64,000 nt of DNA from Eutrigla gurnardus (taxonomy: Eukaryota; Chordata; Actinopteri; Perciformes; Triglidae): assembly GCA_963514095.1 (NCBI GenBank), contig OY741271.1, forward strand, positions 7,719,976 through 7,783,975. Reading direction: 5' to 3'. Below the pieces are notes generated by a model that worked only from the letters and a program-made list of their open reading frames with translations, did not search any database and had not been told where the DNA came from. A program made the position numbers and the translations under genes. This document shows positions 1-12,179 of this stretch, in pieces; the first letter of the stretch is position 1, and each line of letters begins with the position of its first letter.

Positions 1-1350
1 TGGTTTTTGGTACAATGATTCCCATTATTTTGTCATTTCTGTGTTTTGTCTTTTCCTCTCTTATTGTGTAGTCTTTTTGACATGTTGTTATGCTTTACTT
101 TTGTTGCTTCAGTTTCCCTCCTTTTTTATGTGTATCAGCACATCAATGCACACTGTGACAAGAAGGTTTGCTGTGTCCCCCTGCAAAGTGTCAAGAGCAT
201 GTAGGAGATTTCAGGAGACAGGCCAGTACACCAGGAGACATGGAGGGGGCAGAAGAAGTACAATAATCCAACAGCAGGACCGATAACTGATCCTTTGTGT
301 ACGGAGGAACAGGAGGAGCACTGCCAGAGCCCTACAGAATGACCTCCAGTAGGCCACTGATGTTCAAGTTTCAACTCAAACGGTCCAAAATCAACTCCAT
401 GAGGGTGGTTTTGAGGGACCGACATCCACTGTGCTTACAACCCAACACCGTGCAATGTGATTAGCATTGGCTAGAGATCACAGAGATCGGCAGATTCGCC
501 ATTGGCGCCCTGTGCTCTTCACGGATGAGAGCAGGATCGCCCTGAGCACATGTGACCGACGTGACAGGGTCTGGCGATGCCGCGGAGAACATTCTGCTGC
601 CTGCAACATCCTCCAGCATGACCGGTTTGGCGGTGGGTCAGTTATGGTCTGGGGAGGCATTTCTTTGGAAGGTCGCACAGCCCTCCATGTGCTTGCCGGA
701 GGTACCCTGACTGCCATTAGGTACCGGGATGAGATCCTCAGACCCATTGTGAGACCATATGCTGGTGCGGTTGGCCCTAGGTACCTTCATGACAATGCTA
801 GGCCTCATGTGGCTGGAGTGTGTCAGCAGTTCCTGCATGATGAAGGCATTGATGTCATGGACTGGCCTGCCCGTTCCCCAGACCTGAATCCTATTGAGCA
901 CATCTGGGACATCATGTCTTGTTCCATCCATCAACGCCATATCGCACCACAGACTGTCCAGGAGTTGACTGCTGCTCTTGTCCAGGTCTGGGAGGAGATC
1001 CCTCAGGAGACCATCCGTCGTCTCATCAGGAGCATGCCCAGGCGTTGTAGGGAGTGCATACAGGCACGTGGAGGCCACACGCACTACTGAGGATCATTTT
1101 GACATGTCTTGAAAAATCTCCACAAAAGTTGGATCAGCCTGCGATCTGATTTTCCACTTTGATTTTCGGTATGATTCTGAATCGAGACCTCCATAAAATG
1201 AGGATTTTAATGACTAATAATCCTTATTTCGTTTTGTTGTCAACACATTGCACTTTGTAATGAATAAAGATTTCCAACTGGAATATGTTATTCATTGAGA
1301 ACAAACATGTGGTGTTTAGATCCCTTTATTTATTTTTTTGAGCAGTTTAT
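1..1350 (+). mobile_element. Tc1/mariner element, 3' portion
   Basis: This is a fish-type Tc1 element that runs off the left edge, so its 5' inverted repeat is not visible. The right end is a T-rich segment reading TTTTTTTGAGCAGTTTATA near 1333-1351, the usual fish Tc1 terminus next to a TA target. A broken transposase gene fills the interior. The copy is degenerate and presumably immobile. Confidence 0.85.
128..1090 (+). pseudogene. Tc1-like transposase pseudogene
   Basis: The product was a DDE cut-and-paste transposase. The N-terminal helix-turn-helix part (about 128-286) includes VTRRFAVSPCKVSRACRRF and the GGGRR linker. The catalytic part (467-1090) shows LFTDESR (first Asp), LHDNARPHVA (second Asp) and RSPDLNPIEHIWD (catalytic Glu), the classic DD34E layout. 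In-frame stops at 284-286, in the segment before 360 and near 457 break the reading frame between the two halves. The ATG at 128 is a plausible start but the true 5' end may lie to the left. Family identity is secure; the gene is not functional. Confidence 0.88.
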
Positions 1351-4136
1351 ATTCAAACATCCAAAAAGCAATTTGTTAATAAAAGTATTTTAACCGGCGG
1401 AGCTATCAGCACAGCCTGAGCACATCAGCACCCACACAGAGAATAATTAGATCTGGGACAGTATTGACAAAGTATCCTATCTTACCACTTGGAGTTCTCC
1501 TTAATGACACTAAGTTATTAGCTACATGTCCTCGTAAGACCTCTTCAAAAAACTTCTGAGAGCAACTTTACTGAGGGATGACTGACATTGTGTTTCAGTG
1601 AAGGTGTGACTCACTGGTGATGTTCTAAAAAAATAAAAAGAAGTATATTGCTCGTCAAACACCATCTGAACGTTGATCATGTGAAATGTCTTCTTCTGTT
1701 ATAACAAACAAAACACATATTTGGTGGCTTCATTATACGGTTGGCACCAAATTGATCAGCTACTTCAGCAATGGCAGTGATATTTGCTTTATATGTTGTA
1801 GTTGATAATTAGATGGGCTGGAAGCATGGATATTTATATAAAGTCCAAGTTGCGGCGAGTTCCTCAAAACATCATCTCTTAAGTTGTTATTTTTTTGTAT
1901 TTTTTTGTATTTTAAGTGATGCAATACAGGACAAGGTGACCAAGACCGACATGTGAGAGACAAGACATTGAGAATACACAAGTGAGACTATAATTATAGA
2001 AATACCACTACTAATAACAATGATAATAAACTGAGAAGGGGGAAAAAGCAGTAACAATAACGATAAACTCCTAAAAAGTTCATTAAACTATTGGTGTAAA
2101 TAAAAATAATAGACTATAATAATAGTAATTATAATAATAATGTAAATTCAGAAGGGCAGCTTTGCTTTTAACTTTATTTATCCTATTTATTTCAACCACA
2201 ATGTCCCTTGAGATGGAAATCTCTTTTTATTTGTTACTCTGGACTACCATTATCTTTTCTCTGTCCTAAGAGATGGATTTCTGTCTTAAAATGCTTTTTG
2301 ATCTACTCTTAACCAAAATCTGACAGCATTTATTTTTTAGACATCTCTCCAAATTCAGCTTGGAGCATCTTCTAGTTTAAGAATGTTTTGTGAATCATCT
2401 CAACCCCCCATGGACTTCAGATAATAACATCAGCTGCATCAGAACGTTAATACAAATCATGATATCAACAATGCCATCTGAATCTCTTCATTATCACACT
2501 GGAAATATTAAAATGTACAAAGTAGAAATTTGCACATCTGTGCACATCTGTGCCGGGTAAGTATCTGTCACTGAATTAAATGAGCAGCCTTGAATGGGCA
2601 TTCAGTGTTTATTAGTCTATACACTTGGGAACACAAAGTGATTGAAGCCATAAAATAAGCAAAGCTTCTTTCAGCCACAAAAAGGCTCAGAGCAGCCCAG
2701 AATACAAATGATGTATCAGCAAGGGAATACTCACCTTCATTGGAAACAGTACATTCAATTCCACAAAGGCACTGAAGTTGTTAATGATCATATTAGGCTG
2801 TTTACAAACACTGGTGGCAAAGAAGTGAGGGCCAACCATATGCCTGCCAGAAGCTGTGTTGGGTTAACTGTTAGCAGAGGCAACGTTTTAAGTCAAACTA
2901 CAAACTTCTCTGTAATTACCCCCAATGACTTTGCTATCTGTCTTCAAAGTGTTTGAAATGGAGGAGGAATCTAGTTCTCGTGGGTGTACTAGAAGGATCG
3001 ATGCAATATCCTTCGAAGGCGGGTTCCGGAACTCAAGGCTGCCTATTTTATGATTAAAATTGGTTATGGAATTTATGAAGTACAGCTCCCTCACCACCCA
3101 CTAGATCCAAATCTGCCCAGGCTTACAGAGGGTCAAATCCTGCCTGATTTTTCTCCCCATACACTCAATATATAAATATATAAATAGGTGAAATAAAGAA
3201 GAATAAAGGAGTTCAGTAATACTGTTTGACCTTTCTCAAGGCTGTCTGTTTGGTGGAGTGCTTATGGGTCATATGTCGAGTAAACAAACCAGATTAAAGT
3301 GGGGTGGTTGCGTTCTAGAGGTTTGAGTAACATGCATTTTTGCCTGGGAATCATTGGCAGGAGTTGACAGAAACTCATGAAATCTGATTCAATGCTATAT
3401 AAGTTTTTTTCGTTGTTGCAGACATGGAATATATTGTTCATAGTGTCACAACATGCATCAAACAATCTCAACAAACATTATGTTCTACATTTTGTTTGAT
3501 TAATAATTACTCAATTAGTAATTTTGTGTAGTTAGGAACAGAAATGTAGCCTAATTGGTGTCAATATCTATATTTCTGAATGCAAATGACCCCAAATGTG
3601 CACGAGCAAATGGTGGAGCATGGCATTTGTACTTAGGCATATTCCACATTTGTTTTTATCATTTCACTTTAAACAAAGTAAATTTATCAGTGGCTTTTTC
3701 AACTTGTAGTAGCTTTGACCCCCAACAGAATGCTGCTTCCAACTTCTCCGGCACCCACCTCCATTTTGAATTGTTGAGAGAAATCTGGAGCAGCAAGCAC
3801 AGGCGATCTGGACAGGAGAGCTTTGGCATAATTAAAGGTATGTTGACATTCATCTGTCCAGATGACGACTACACAGACTAGTTAGGGAAGAGATCACTTT
3901 TTCTACAGAAACACCTGTACTAACTAACCATCCCCAAGAACCGGCACAATTCGCTCCTCATAGTAGGTAGGATAACCGACAATTGCAGTAATCTTTGTAT
4001 CAATAGGGCACACTTGTCCTCGTCCTACCTCCTTGCCAAGGTAAGTGACAGTAGAGAGATTACAGTCTGCAGATTGTCAACGTACTGAGAACCAGCTTTT
4101 TGGCTCTCGTGTTAGAGGAGATTCAAGGCAGCCATC
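1351..4136. other. AT-rich sequence, no gene recognised
   Basis: No open frame here shows a recognisable domain. The stretch is A/T-rich, with runs of AATAAT-like sequence around 1990-2150. It could hold unique intergenic DNA or very old repeats; I see nothing specific. Confidence 0.5.
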
Positions 4137-4139
4137 TTA

Positions 4140-4156
4140 GGGCGTTTTCACACCTG
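4140..4156 (+). repeat. Left terminal inverted repeat of Harbinger-1
   Basis: GGGCGTTTTCACACCTG, immediately after the TTA at 4137-4139. It pairs with the inverted copy at 8639-8655 with one mismatch. Confidence 0.93.
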
Positions 4157-4374
4157 TGGTTCGTTTGCTCTGGTCCGAATCAGGGACCAACTTGTTACAA
4201 TGTTGCAAATTGCCTCGAGTTCGGTTCGCGTTCACACGGCAGCATTCACAAGCGGACCAAAATGTTTGATGCGCGGGGAAACTGCTCTCTAATTGGTCGG
4301 AATTTCCTCGCGGGGAAACTCCCAGAAGTAAACAAAGAAGAACAGCCTCCAGAGCGCTACTTTTCAATTTAACA

Positions 4375-6074
4375 ATGGAGGGAAAGCTACGCGGGTTGCT
4401 TTTGGCCCTGGTCGTCGTGTATTACGTCTTTTGCACTTATCAGTATAGGCAAACGTTACTGTTTGAAAATGAGGCAAGGCTGAGGCTGGAAAACAATGTC
4501 ATGATGCACTGGAGTCGCCGACGATGCATATCAAGACGCTTCAGGCGGAGGCGCGCATTAATCCTCCTGAACGGTGACATGCTCATCAGCGGAAAAATAT
4601 TTCCGCAGATCCATCAGGTATGCCAGTGGTCTTCAACCCAGCCTTCACCTGATAAGCACTGATTTGAATAGAGACAGAAAGTGTGTGCTCTTTTGTTGAG
4701 TCTGCTTTTAAAGGCTGAGTTTCTCCAACGCATTAGCATGAAATTACAAATGTGTAAAATTACAAAAAGGCAATTAATTGTTAGGTATTATCTCTTTTTG
4801 TGGGTAGCAAGAAGAGAAGAGACATGCTGTTTTATATCTGCCCAGATTACATTTATGTTTATATTAGGGTATTTAGTACTTTTATCCAAAGTGACAAGCC
4901 TTATTAAAAATGTAGATTCTCAAAAACAGCAAAAATGACATTGGCCTAATTCATTCAACAATATTAATAATAGCAGTTTGCCTATGATAATAATCAATAT
5001 TTTACCAAATATATCTTTATGTTACTCAGGAGCATATGGACATATCCACGTAGCGATAGTTGGTGGCTCTGCATTAACAATACCTGGACGGACCAGGAAT
5101 GGCTGAACATTTTCAGAATGCAAAGAGGCAGCTTCAACCTACTGTGCGACACTCTCCGGCCCTGGCTGACACGCCAGAACACTAAATACAGGCAGGCAGT
5201 GCCTGTAGATGTTCGTGTGGCAATTTGTATTTGGAGGTTAGCCACGAACCTAGAGTACAGGTCTATCTCACACCTGTTTGGTGTTGGCTTATCAACATGT
5301 TGCTCTATAACTCAAGAGGTTGTGACTGCTATAAATGCTGTGATGAAGCCTCAGTACATTAAGCATCCCTCTGCAGCAGAGTTCAGTCTGATTGTACAAG
5401 GTTTTCGAGACAGATGGAGATTCCCTCAAGTGGCAGGAGCAATAGATGGAACCCATCTTAAGATTAGAGCTCCACCTGACAACTCATCTTGTTACTACAA
5501 TCGAAAGGGAGACTATTCAATTATTTTGCAGGGTGTGGTGGACCATAGGATGAGATTTTGGGACATTAATATTGGGCGACCAGGCAAGATACATGATGCT
5601 CGTGTGTTCACCCTCTCGTCACTGTATGAACTTGGCAGTGCAGGCACTCTTTTACCACACTGGACTGAAACATTTGAGGGGGTCAACGTGCCTCTTTGTC
5701 TGTTGGGTGATTCGGCCTACCCTCTACTAACTTGGCTCATGAAACCTTACCCAGAGGGAGGAGGAGTAACACTACAGCAGCTCAACTTCAACCACAGATT
5801 AAGTCAAGCCCGTATGACAGTTGAATGTGCCTTTGGGCGCTGGCGTTGCCTCATAAAAGAATGTGATGCCCACGTAACTTTTGTAAGCCGCATTGCGTCT
5901 GCTTGTTGTGTGCTGCATAATTACTGTGAGGTACATAATGAAGACTATCTTGAGAGGGATTACGGAAGAGTTACAGAGGAGGAAGAGGGTGAGGGACATC
6001 ATGAGCAGGGGTATGCACAACAGCAACACAATAACATCAGAAATGCACTGTGTAGCTACTTTTCTACAATGTGA
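4375..6074 (+). CDS. Harbinger-1 DDE nuclease (HARBI1-like transposase)
   Basis: This is a nuclease of the DDE_Tnp_4/HARBI1 family, which cuts element ends together with a Myb-like partner. The main exon runs from about 5019 or 5030 to 6074 (351 codons from the ATG at 5019). Counting from that ATG, acidic motifs sit at D143 (AIDGTH), D193 (KIHDARVF), D231 (GDSAYP) and E269 (ARMTVECAFGRWR), with the family signature YRSISHLFGVG near residue 80. An upstream exon probably starts at ATG 4375 and reads an Arg-rich segment (RRFRRRRALILL). The obvious donor CAG|GTATGC at 4618 and acceptor ctcag|GAGC at 5030 leave the frame off by one; a donor at 4629 would keep it. The 5' structure is therefore unresolved, while the catalytic exon is clear and intact. 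Confidence 0.9.
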
Positions 6075-6948
6075 ATGTTGAAAAAATTCTCAATACAGGT
6101 CAGTGTGAGCTTCCCAAAGGGTGAATGTTAAAAGAATGTTAAAAATGTAGTTATGGGATGTTATTGGAGTTATGAGCTGTTATCTTCCTTGATTAATTAA
6201 TTTGTACTTATTCATGTGTGCTAGTGTAAGTGCTACCATATTCTGAAGGCTGGGAACCTGTTTTGTGTGATTCAAAGTGGATGAAGTGGAAACACTTTTG
6301 CTTTTAAATACTGTTTATTGCCTGTTTAACTTGTGACAAATGTAACGTTGCCACATCAGTACAAACATTTTGTTTCCATTTAGAAAATAAACTCCTGTTT
6401 TCAACAGTGTTTTTTGGTAGATTGCTTGAAATTACAGTAAAAAAAAATTCTGCTTTAAGCTTGAAATAACAATAAAAATGTCTTGTGCAAATCCAAACCT
6501 AAACCCTCTTTTAATTTCAATCACAAATACTCAAGAGTGCTTCTCTTTATAGGATATTCACCTCATGTGAAGCCCAGGAGCTTGAAAACAACAAACCTTG
6601 AAAATTAGGTAGCATGTTGCTTAGAAATGTAAACACACACAGAAGCCATACTTCTTCATAACAAATCTGTCTATTCTTTATAACACTAAACCAAAAACAG
6701 AACCTTCTGCATAGCAAGAAGAAACTCAAACTCTGAATTGTGATATTAACAATATCAATGAGGTAATAATACAAATATATATTTTCTCCATAACTGAATA
6801 AACAAGCTGTCAGAGGAAAAACTTTTTCAAAAATCTTTTTCAAAAACGTGAAACAAACAAAGCCAAAAAAAAAAGTCACGTGACTTCTCAGAACTCCAAA
6901 AAAGAGAAAATGAAAGTAAAAACTACTGCTGGCGTCCCTGACAACAAT
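6075..6948. other. Convergent 3' region between the two Harbinger-1 genes
   Basis: A/T-rich non-coding DNA separates the nuclease stop from the Myb-like gene stop. AATAAA-type hexamers near 6387 and 6470 could serve the nuclease transcript. No further gene is seen. Confidence 0.5.
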
Positions 6949-8353
6949 CTACATGTTGTAGTAGTCCTGCTTACTATTTATCTCATGTAGAATGGACGCG
7001 GTATTGGGATGCTCATTTTGGGAGGATGGAGACTGTGCCTGGTGGTGATGTGGAGTGAGTATAGGCAGCAGAACAGTAGGCTGTGTTGGCTGATACAGCT
7101 GTGGCATGGACCAGGCACTAGGTGTTGGTGTTGATGGGGGTGCCCAGGGTGGTATTGTTGAGGATTGAGGTTGACCGGGATGCAAAGCACTTGCGAGAGT
7201 GCCCATTATTTGCATAAACATCTGGTTGGTAGCCTGTTGCTGTGCCTGCATAGACCGGAATCTTATCTCCTCAGCCTCCTGTTGTGCCTGAAGTATCTTC
7301 TCAAAAGCAGCAGCCTCTTGAGCCATCTGGCTCTGTTCAGCTCTGTGTAAATCCTCCATCATCCTTCTACTGTCAGCCATGTGTGAACGAAAATCATCAT
7401 CAGATCGGCATGATTTAGCCTTTCTTTTTCGAGCCTGAGCTCCAGGAATGGCCAGTCTCCTTCCTCTGGTGCACTCCTCACTGTCCCTGCTCTCCGTGCT
7501 CTGGGCATCTGACACGTCTGCATCAGCAGGGGTGTTTATGGCAGAATCAGTATCACAGGATACATTGCTTGAATCTCCCCCTGTTTATTGAAAGAAACAA
7601 TTTCTCTGTTACTCATGTCATAATACTGCAGGAAGAATAAAAATAATGCATTGTGCCTTGTACACAATACAGTGTGGATGTGTTGTAATGTCCTAATGCC
7701 AACATTAAGGTAAATATATATTATCGAATAATTGCAAAGTATACTACTGTCTATACTTTCAACATAACTTCTGTAACTTGGATGGTATTGGCACTCTATA
7801 TAACTATGTATACCTGAAGCACATTCAGTCTGCCTTGTGCATGAAATGCGCTTTATAAATAAAGTTGAATTGAATTGAATTGAATTGAATAAAGTTTAAT
7901 AAACTCACCATCAACATCTGTGTCAGATGCGGGAGCCAGGCTAGCTGTGCTAGCATCATTAGCATCAGTGGAAGCGGGCGATGTTGTTGAACTCTCATGG
8001 GACTCCACAACATCCACCGGATCAACGACCGGTTTTGTCCCAAGTATGTTGTCCAGGCTGTCGAACCAAGGCAATTTGTCTTTCTCTTTACCAGAACTTC
8101 CTGTTTTTTTTAGTGCATCACGCACTTTGATGTACTCCTGACGAAGTTTTTTTGCTTTGATGTGGCACTGAGCAGCAGACCTCCGGAACCCCCTTTCCCC
8201 GAGCCGTTTGCTGAAGAGTGAGTAGATTTCTGTGTTTTTATGTGTTGTCGAATGTTGTGAGTTTATATAGTCATCCGACCAAATCTCTATGAGGCACTGC
8301 ACCTCCTCGCGAGTCCACGTCTGTCCACGATTACTCGGATTCATCTCGACCAT
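6949..8353 (-). CDS. Harbinger-1 Myb/SANT-like DNA-binding protein, two exons
   Basis: The partner protein of the nuclease, expected to bind element ends and carry the nuclease to the nucleus. Exon 1 is 8353-7909 and holds a trihelix/SANT-type domain at residues about 11-103 (TWTREEVQCLIEIW, then the HIKAKKLRQEYIKVRD helix and LPWFDSLDNILG). The donor is GATG|GTGAGT and the acceptor AAACAG|GGGG; exon 2 is 7580-6949. The join is in phase and yields about 358 residues. The second half is a Gln/Ala-rich coiled-coil region (MAQEAAAFEKILQAQQEAEE) followed by a Pro-rich tail. The start ATG at 8353 is the first in frame. No lesion is visible. Confidence 0.9.
7835..7893. repeat. LINE 3'-tail fragment in the Myb-gene intron
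   Basis: The string GCGCTTTATAAATAAAG followed by four to five TTGAA/TGAAT units is the tail typical of fish L2-type LINEs. It lies in the intron of the Harbinger-1 SANT gene, so a small LINE-derived piece seems to have entered the element without harming it. A similar tail ends the LINE at 48442. Confidence 0.6.
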
Positions 8354-8638
8354 CTTCTACCCATAATGCACAGCGCAGCTGGCTACGGGAGGTGGTTTAG
8401 CCCAAAACAGGCTCAATGCGCCCGCAGTTGGGTCGGATCGAGGTTGGATCATGTTCTCACCACAATCGAACCGCACCAGAGTTCGTTTAGAACTGGACAG
8501 AGACCAGCCCTTCCAGGAGGTCTCGGTGCGGTTGTTTTGGTCCGCACCCGAGTGCAATTGATGTGTTCACACCTTCCCAAACGAACCGCACCAAGGGGGG
8601 AAACGCTCCAGGATTCGATTCAACCGAACTAAACAAGG

Positions 8639-8655
8639 CAGGTGTGAAAATGCCC
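8639..8655 (-). repeat. Right terminal inverted repeat of Harbinger-1
   Basis: CAGGTGTGAAAATGCCC, immediately before the TTA at 8656-8658. Confidence 0.93.
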
Positions 8656-8755
8656 TTAGATGCTTACTCATCACGAGTTGAATTTGGCACAGCACAGCCA
8701 GGGCCATTCAACCATGTCCTCCTCATCACCAGCCAGAACCGATCCCAACATTGTG

Positions 8756-9345
8756 TCACTCAGGTCCAGTTCCTACTGCATCGGACGAGACAGCTCTGGT
8801 AAGCACACTTGAAGAGAAAACAGCTGAACAGATCTCAACCAGTTCATCCACTTGAGACTCGGGCACATCTATCATCTCAGGCACAGGTGTCACTTTTCCC
8901 CCAGCAATGTCATTTATCATAATGAAATCTATCTCTTTTATGGGGAAAGAAGGGTGCGCAGCCACAGCAAAAACATCTCTAAGCAACTTTGACATTACAT
9001 GCACCTGAGGCAAAGGAGCTGGCACATTGCAACACCCTGAACCAGGATGCTGGCATGACAGGACTCTCCATTCAGGGGGCAGAACGCCTGACAAGATCAA
9101 TAACCGAGACCCCCCAGTGTCTCTTGTGCTCACCGGCCGCTCACCCTCGGTTTTCCTGTAAAAGAGACGGTACCATTAAATATGAAGGGGTCAGGTTTTT
9201 CTTTCCCAATACTTAGAGGCTGGACTGTGTTGATCAATCCCATCCCTTTGGTTTTATTCCTTCAGCTGACTTGCGTTTCAGTGCTCTGCATTCAGCAACA
9301 GCATATCCAGGCTTATGACAATAAAAACATTCCCACTCAGCCTTT
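8756..9345 (-). pseudogene. Ty3/gypsy gag-protease remnant
   Basis: Read on the minus strand, this is the C-terminal gag plus protease region of a fish gypsy-like LTR retrotransposon. A CCHC zinc knuckle lies at 9288-9330 (CFYCHKPGYAVAEC), with the zinc-binding His replaced by Tyr. Further along, DTG at 9113-9121 (TRDTGGSRLLILSGVLPP) matches the aspartic-protease active site, followed by a NDIAGGKVTPVPE-like segment. Frames change between the two parts and no LTR or reverse transcriptase is attached, so it is a dead fragment. It begins next to the right flank of Harbinger-1. Confidence 0.72.
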
Positions 9346-9575
9346 GGAACAGATGACCGTGGTTTTGACTGTGCAGTTCAAGAATAATTTTTTTTAAAGG
9401 ACCATTGAGAAAAGTGACCTAGAAATGGTCCTCTTGCAGCAGCAAATTGAATTGTCATTTGGAGGTGGGTGCATGGTCAAAATTGAATGATGTAAATAGT
9501 TATAAAATATAATATAAAATATACAAATATAAATTGTTACATTTGTATTTTTAGGAAATGAAGAACGAATGATAT

Positions 9576-10345
9576 GTGAATTATTTGTTTTTGTTTGCTG
9601 GGGGTGGTGGTAGCTTAGTGAGTGAAATGATTGTGGCAAATGATGTCTCAGATAGCTCTTCCATCTGGGACATCAGCAGGGTGGATGGTATGGTCTTCAG
9701 GATTATACATCTGTACAGCAGGGTGTTGCTCTCCTTTACTTGTGGTACCATGTGGAGAACACATGCCACATTAATGTTGCATGCCCTCGCTGGGGTTACC
9801 CTGAGTCTAGGTAGACATTGGAACCGGGATTTGAGCATGCCTAATGTCATCTCCACCCAGGCTCTAGTCCTGCAGTGGGCCACACTGAATCCTTGGGGGC
9901 CCAGCTCAGGATCAGGGTAAGGGGTCATCAGGGAGGACTGGCATGGGTACACTAGGTCACCCAGCAGGTGGCCATCAAGCTCTCCTATAATTGTATGGTA
10001 CCTGCACAACAATGCTGTGGAACGATTTCTAATAACAGTCTCCATTAACAGAAGGGCCATTGATGGGATGTGCATTCCATCAATGAAGGTAATGATCCCA
10101 GTCTGTGATCGCATCACCGAATATAATGCGAATGAAATATAATTTCAAATCTCATCATTAAATGAATGATTGCTACATCAGTCACCTACAATCCAGTGGA
10201 ATTCCTCCTTGATGGTTCTTGGAGGTTTGTGGCCAAGGAAGACAACACACATGGGCAAGGCTCACCTTCCTGACAGCCATGCACACTGTAGCTTTGCCGG
10301 TGTTCTGCATCACCTACGATGTAGAGAAAACTCTTTGCAAAAAAC
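9576..10345 (-). pseudogene. Degenerate Harbinger nuclease (HARBI1-like)
   Basis: The minus-strand order is a FLYIVGDAEH segment (about 10320), a VVFLGHKPPRTIKEEF segment with a plausible donor (about 10200-10250), FIDGMHIPS with the first Asp (about 10080), LDGHLLGDLVYPCQ, then CRTRAWVEMTLGMLKSRFQ with the Glu-bearing helix. These are in the order expected for a multi-exon HARBI1-type gene. The part between the IDG motif and the GD motif is shortened and frames shift, so the gene is dead. It resembles the nuclease at 18359-19669 more than the Harbinger-1 enzyme, judging by the shared RVTPxRAC segment. Confidence 0.8.
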
Positions 10346-10436
10346 ATCTAAGGTCTATGCAAAGAATTTTGTCTGGTCCGAGAGCATGACCGCAATATGA
10401 AATGTTGGAAATGCAAGGCCGGAGAATATATTAATA

Positions 10437-10762
10437 GGGCGACTGTGGCTCAGTTGGTAGAGTGGGTTGGCCAATGTTCGGAGGGTCGGCTGTTCAATCC
10501 CTGCCCTTGTCACTGTGTCATGGTCGTTGTGTCCTTGGGTGACTTGTATGACTGCTGTATGTTTGAGGTTGTGGTTGGAGGGGCTGTAGGCACAGAATGG
10601 CAGCCATGCTTCTGTCAGTCTGCCCCAGGGCAGCTGTGGCTACTATCGTAGTTTACCACCACCGGTGTGAATGAATGGAACCTGGAACCCTGTCAGAGCG
10701 CTTTGAGTGTCCTGGAAAAAAGCCCAATACAAATCCAATCCATTATTATTATTATTATTAAT
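10437..10762 (+). mobile_element. tRNA-derived SINE with fish-type central domain
   Basis: A tRNA-like head (A box GTGGCTCAGTTGGTAGAGTG, B box GGCTGTTCAATCCC) is followed by the conserved fish SINE body (GTGTCCTTGGGTGACTTG, then GTCAGTCTGCCCCAGGGCAG) and a tail with TCAGAGCGCTTTGAGTGTCC and (ATT)n. This order is typical of the V-SINE-like families of teleosts. Transcription would be by RNA polymerase III from the internal boxes. The ORFs across it are meaningless. Confidence 0.8.
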
Positions 10763-12179
10763 AATGGGAAAACGGGAACATTCTCCTAAGCACATGGGGC
10801 TCAAAATCCTCTCCTGACACAAGGCTACTCGAATCAATGTGATTCCATATCGACAGGGTTGACAAGGAAAGAACACCCTATTTTTCGAAAGTTGACCATG
10901 AAAATATCAGATGACTTGCAACTGCAACAATCAGCTGACGCTACTCACGTGAGCTGCCTCTGCACACCTCCCTGTCCAGCAGCCAGATGCTGCACCACTC
11001 CCACCCCCACGTGTCAAGCACATTGAAGGTCCGGTCCCCTCGGTGGATTATAATGAGTCCTGCTGTGTGCACAGAAGTACTGAGACCGAGCTGATAGCAG
11101 TACACAACAACTGCCAGGGAGAAAAATCAAGAGCAAAATGCAGCTCAATTGGACGAATGAAAAAATCTAGAAGTAAAATGCAGGTAATAACCTTGCTTGC
11201 TTATGAATAGACTTCATGGAGGTGTCATAATGTAAGGTTGACTATTCATGGAGGTGCTAAGATTGAGTACAGTGCTGGAAAATGAAAGATGAAATTGCTT
11301 TACACGATTCAGTCACCTATTATTTCATTATTTGTTCATTGAAACCAAGGTGTGTGGACCTGAAGTACATTTTAGAGAGCTTTAGCAGTCAGTTACATTA
11401 AGTCTGCTTGTATTCCACTATATAAAGGGGCTGGCCAAGGCTATGGATGGCTGATTGTTTCTATTGCAAAAGTCCTCCCATGACTTCAGTTACACTGAAA
11501 GTGATTGAATTGTTTCTGTGATGGTTTTACACTTGGATTTGAATGTATTGTATCTGGCAACTTTAACAAACTTTTATTTAGGGCCAATTGCCCTCAACAA
11601 TTGTCCCTAAATATAATATGAAGACCTCCTGGTGTCCACAATATTCCTGTTTAATGCTTTTTCAGATATTTAAAAACTTGACATTTCTAATTGCAAGCCC
11701 TTTTTATAATTAGGTTATACTGATGCTATCAACTGTTATTTGTTGACCACAGAGTTATTCAATATAATCCCAAAAGAAGACTAAATACTTTGACCATACT
11801 CTGCTTCTCAGATAGCCACTAAGGCTGTTGCAGTATAAGAGGGTGTATATGTGAATTTTGAGGATTTATTATTCTTTCTTTCTTTGATGTTTTTTTACTC
11901 CTCCAGTTTGAGTTCAGCAGAATTTCAATACAATACATATTTATTGCTCCAGACTCAGAATCAACAAGGTTGGCATTAACAGACAGAAAATGCAGGTCTC
12001 ATTGAGTAATTTGCCATGTTGAGTTTTCTATCTGCCATAGCTGATATTAGAAATTGGTGCAGAGATTAATGCAGGTTCAACTCCTGGCATTCATTTTGGC
12101 TGCATTCTGTTTGGGTCTTCAAAGTCTGCTATCAGAAACGTCTGATAGCAAAACGTTTGCCCTTACTGCCTCTACATGT
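10763..12179. other. No gene recognised
   Basis: I see no convincing exon, terminal repeat or RNA gene in this segment. It is A/T-rich after 11150. Confidence 0.5.

Larger units (their letters stand above)
4140..8655. mobile_element. Harbinger-1: complete PIF/Harbinger transposon
   Basis: The 4516-bp element is flanked by the trinucleotide TTA at 4137-4139 and 8656-8658, the expected Harbinger target-site duplication. Terminal inverted repeats match at 16 of 17 positions (GGGCGTTTTCACACCTG at the left; the right end reads GGGCATTTTCACACCTG on the other strand). It contains a DDE nuclease gene on the plus strand and a two-exon Myb/SANT-like gene on the minus strand, arranged convergently. Both coding regions are open over their conserved domains, so this is the best candidate for a recently active autonomous copy in the window. 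Confidence 0.93.

Noticed and set aside
2708..4000. Possible host exons
   Set aside because: Short frames without recognisable domains or consistent splice sites.
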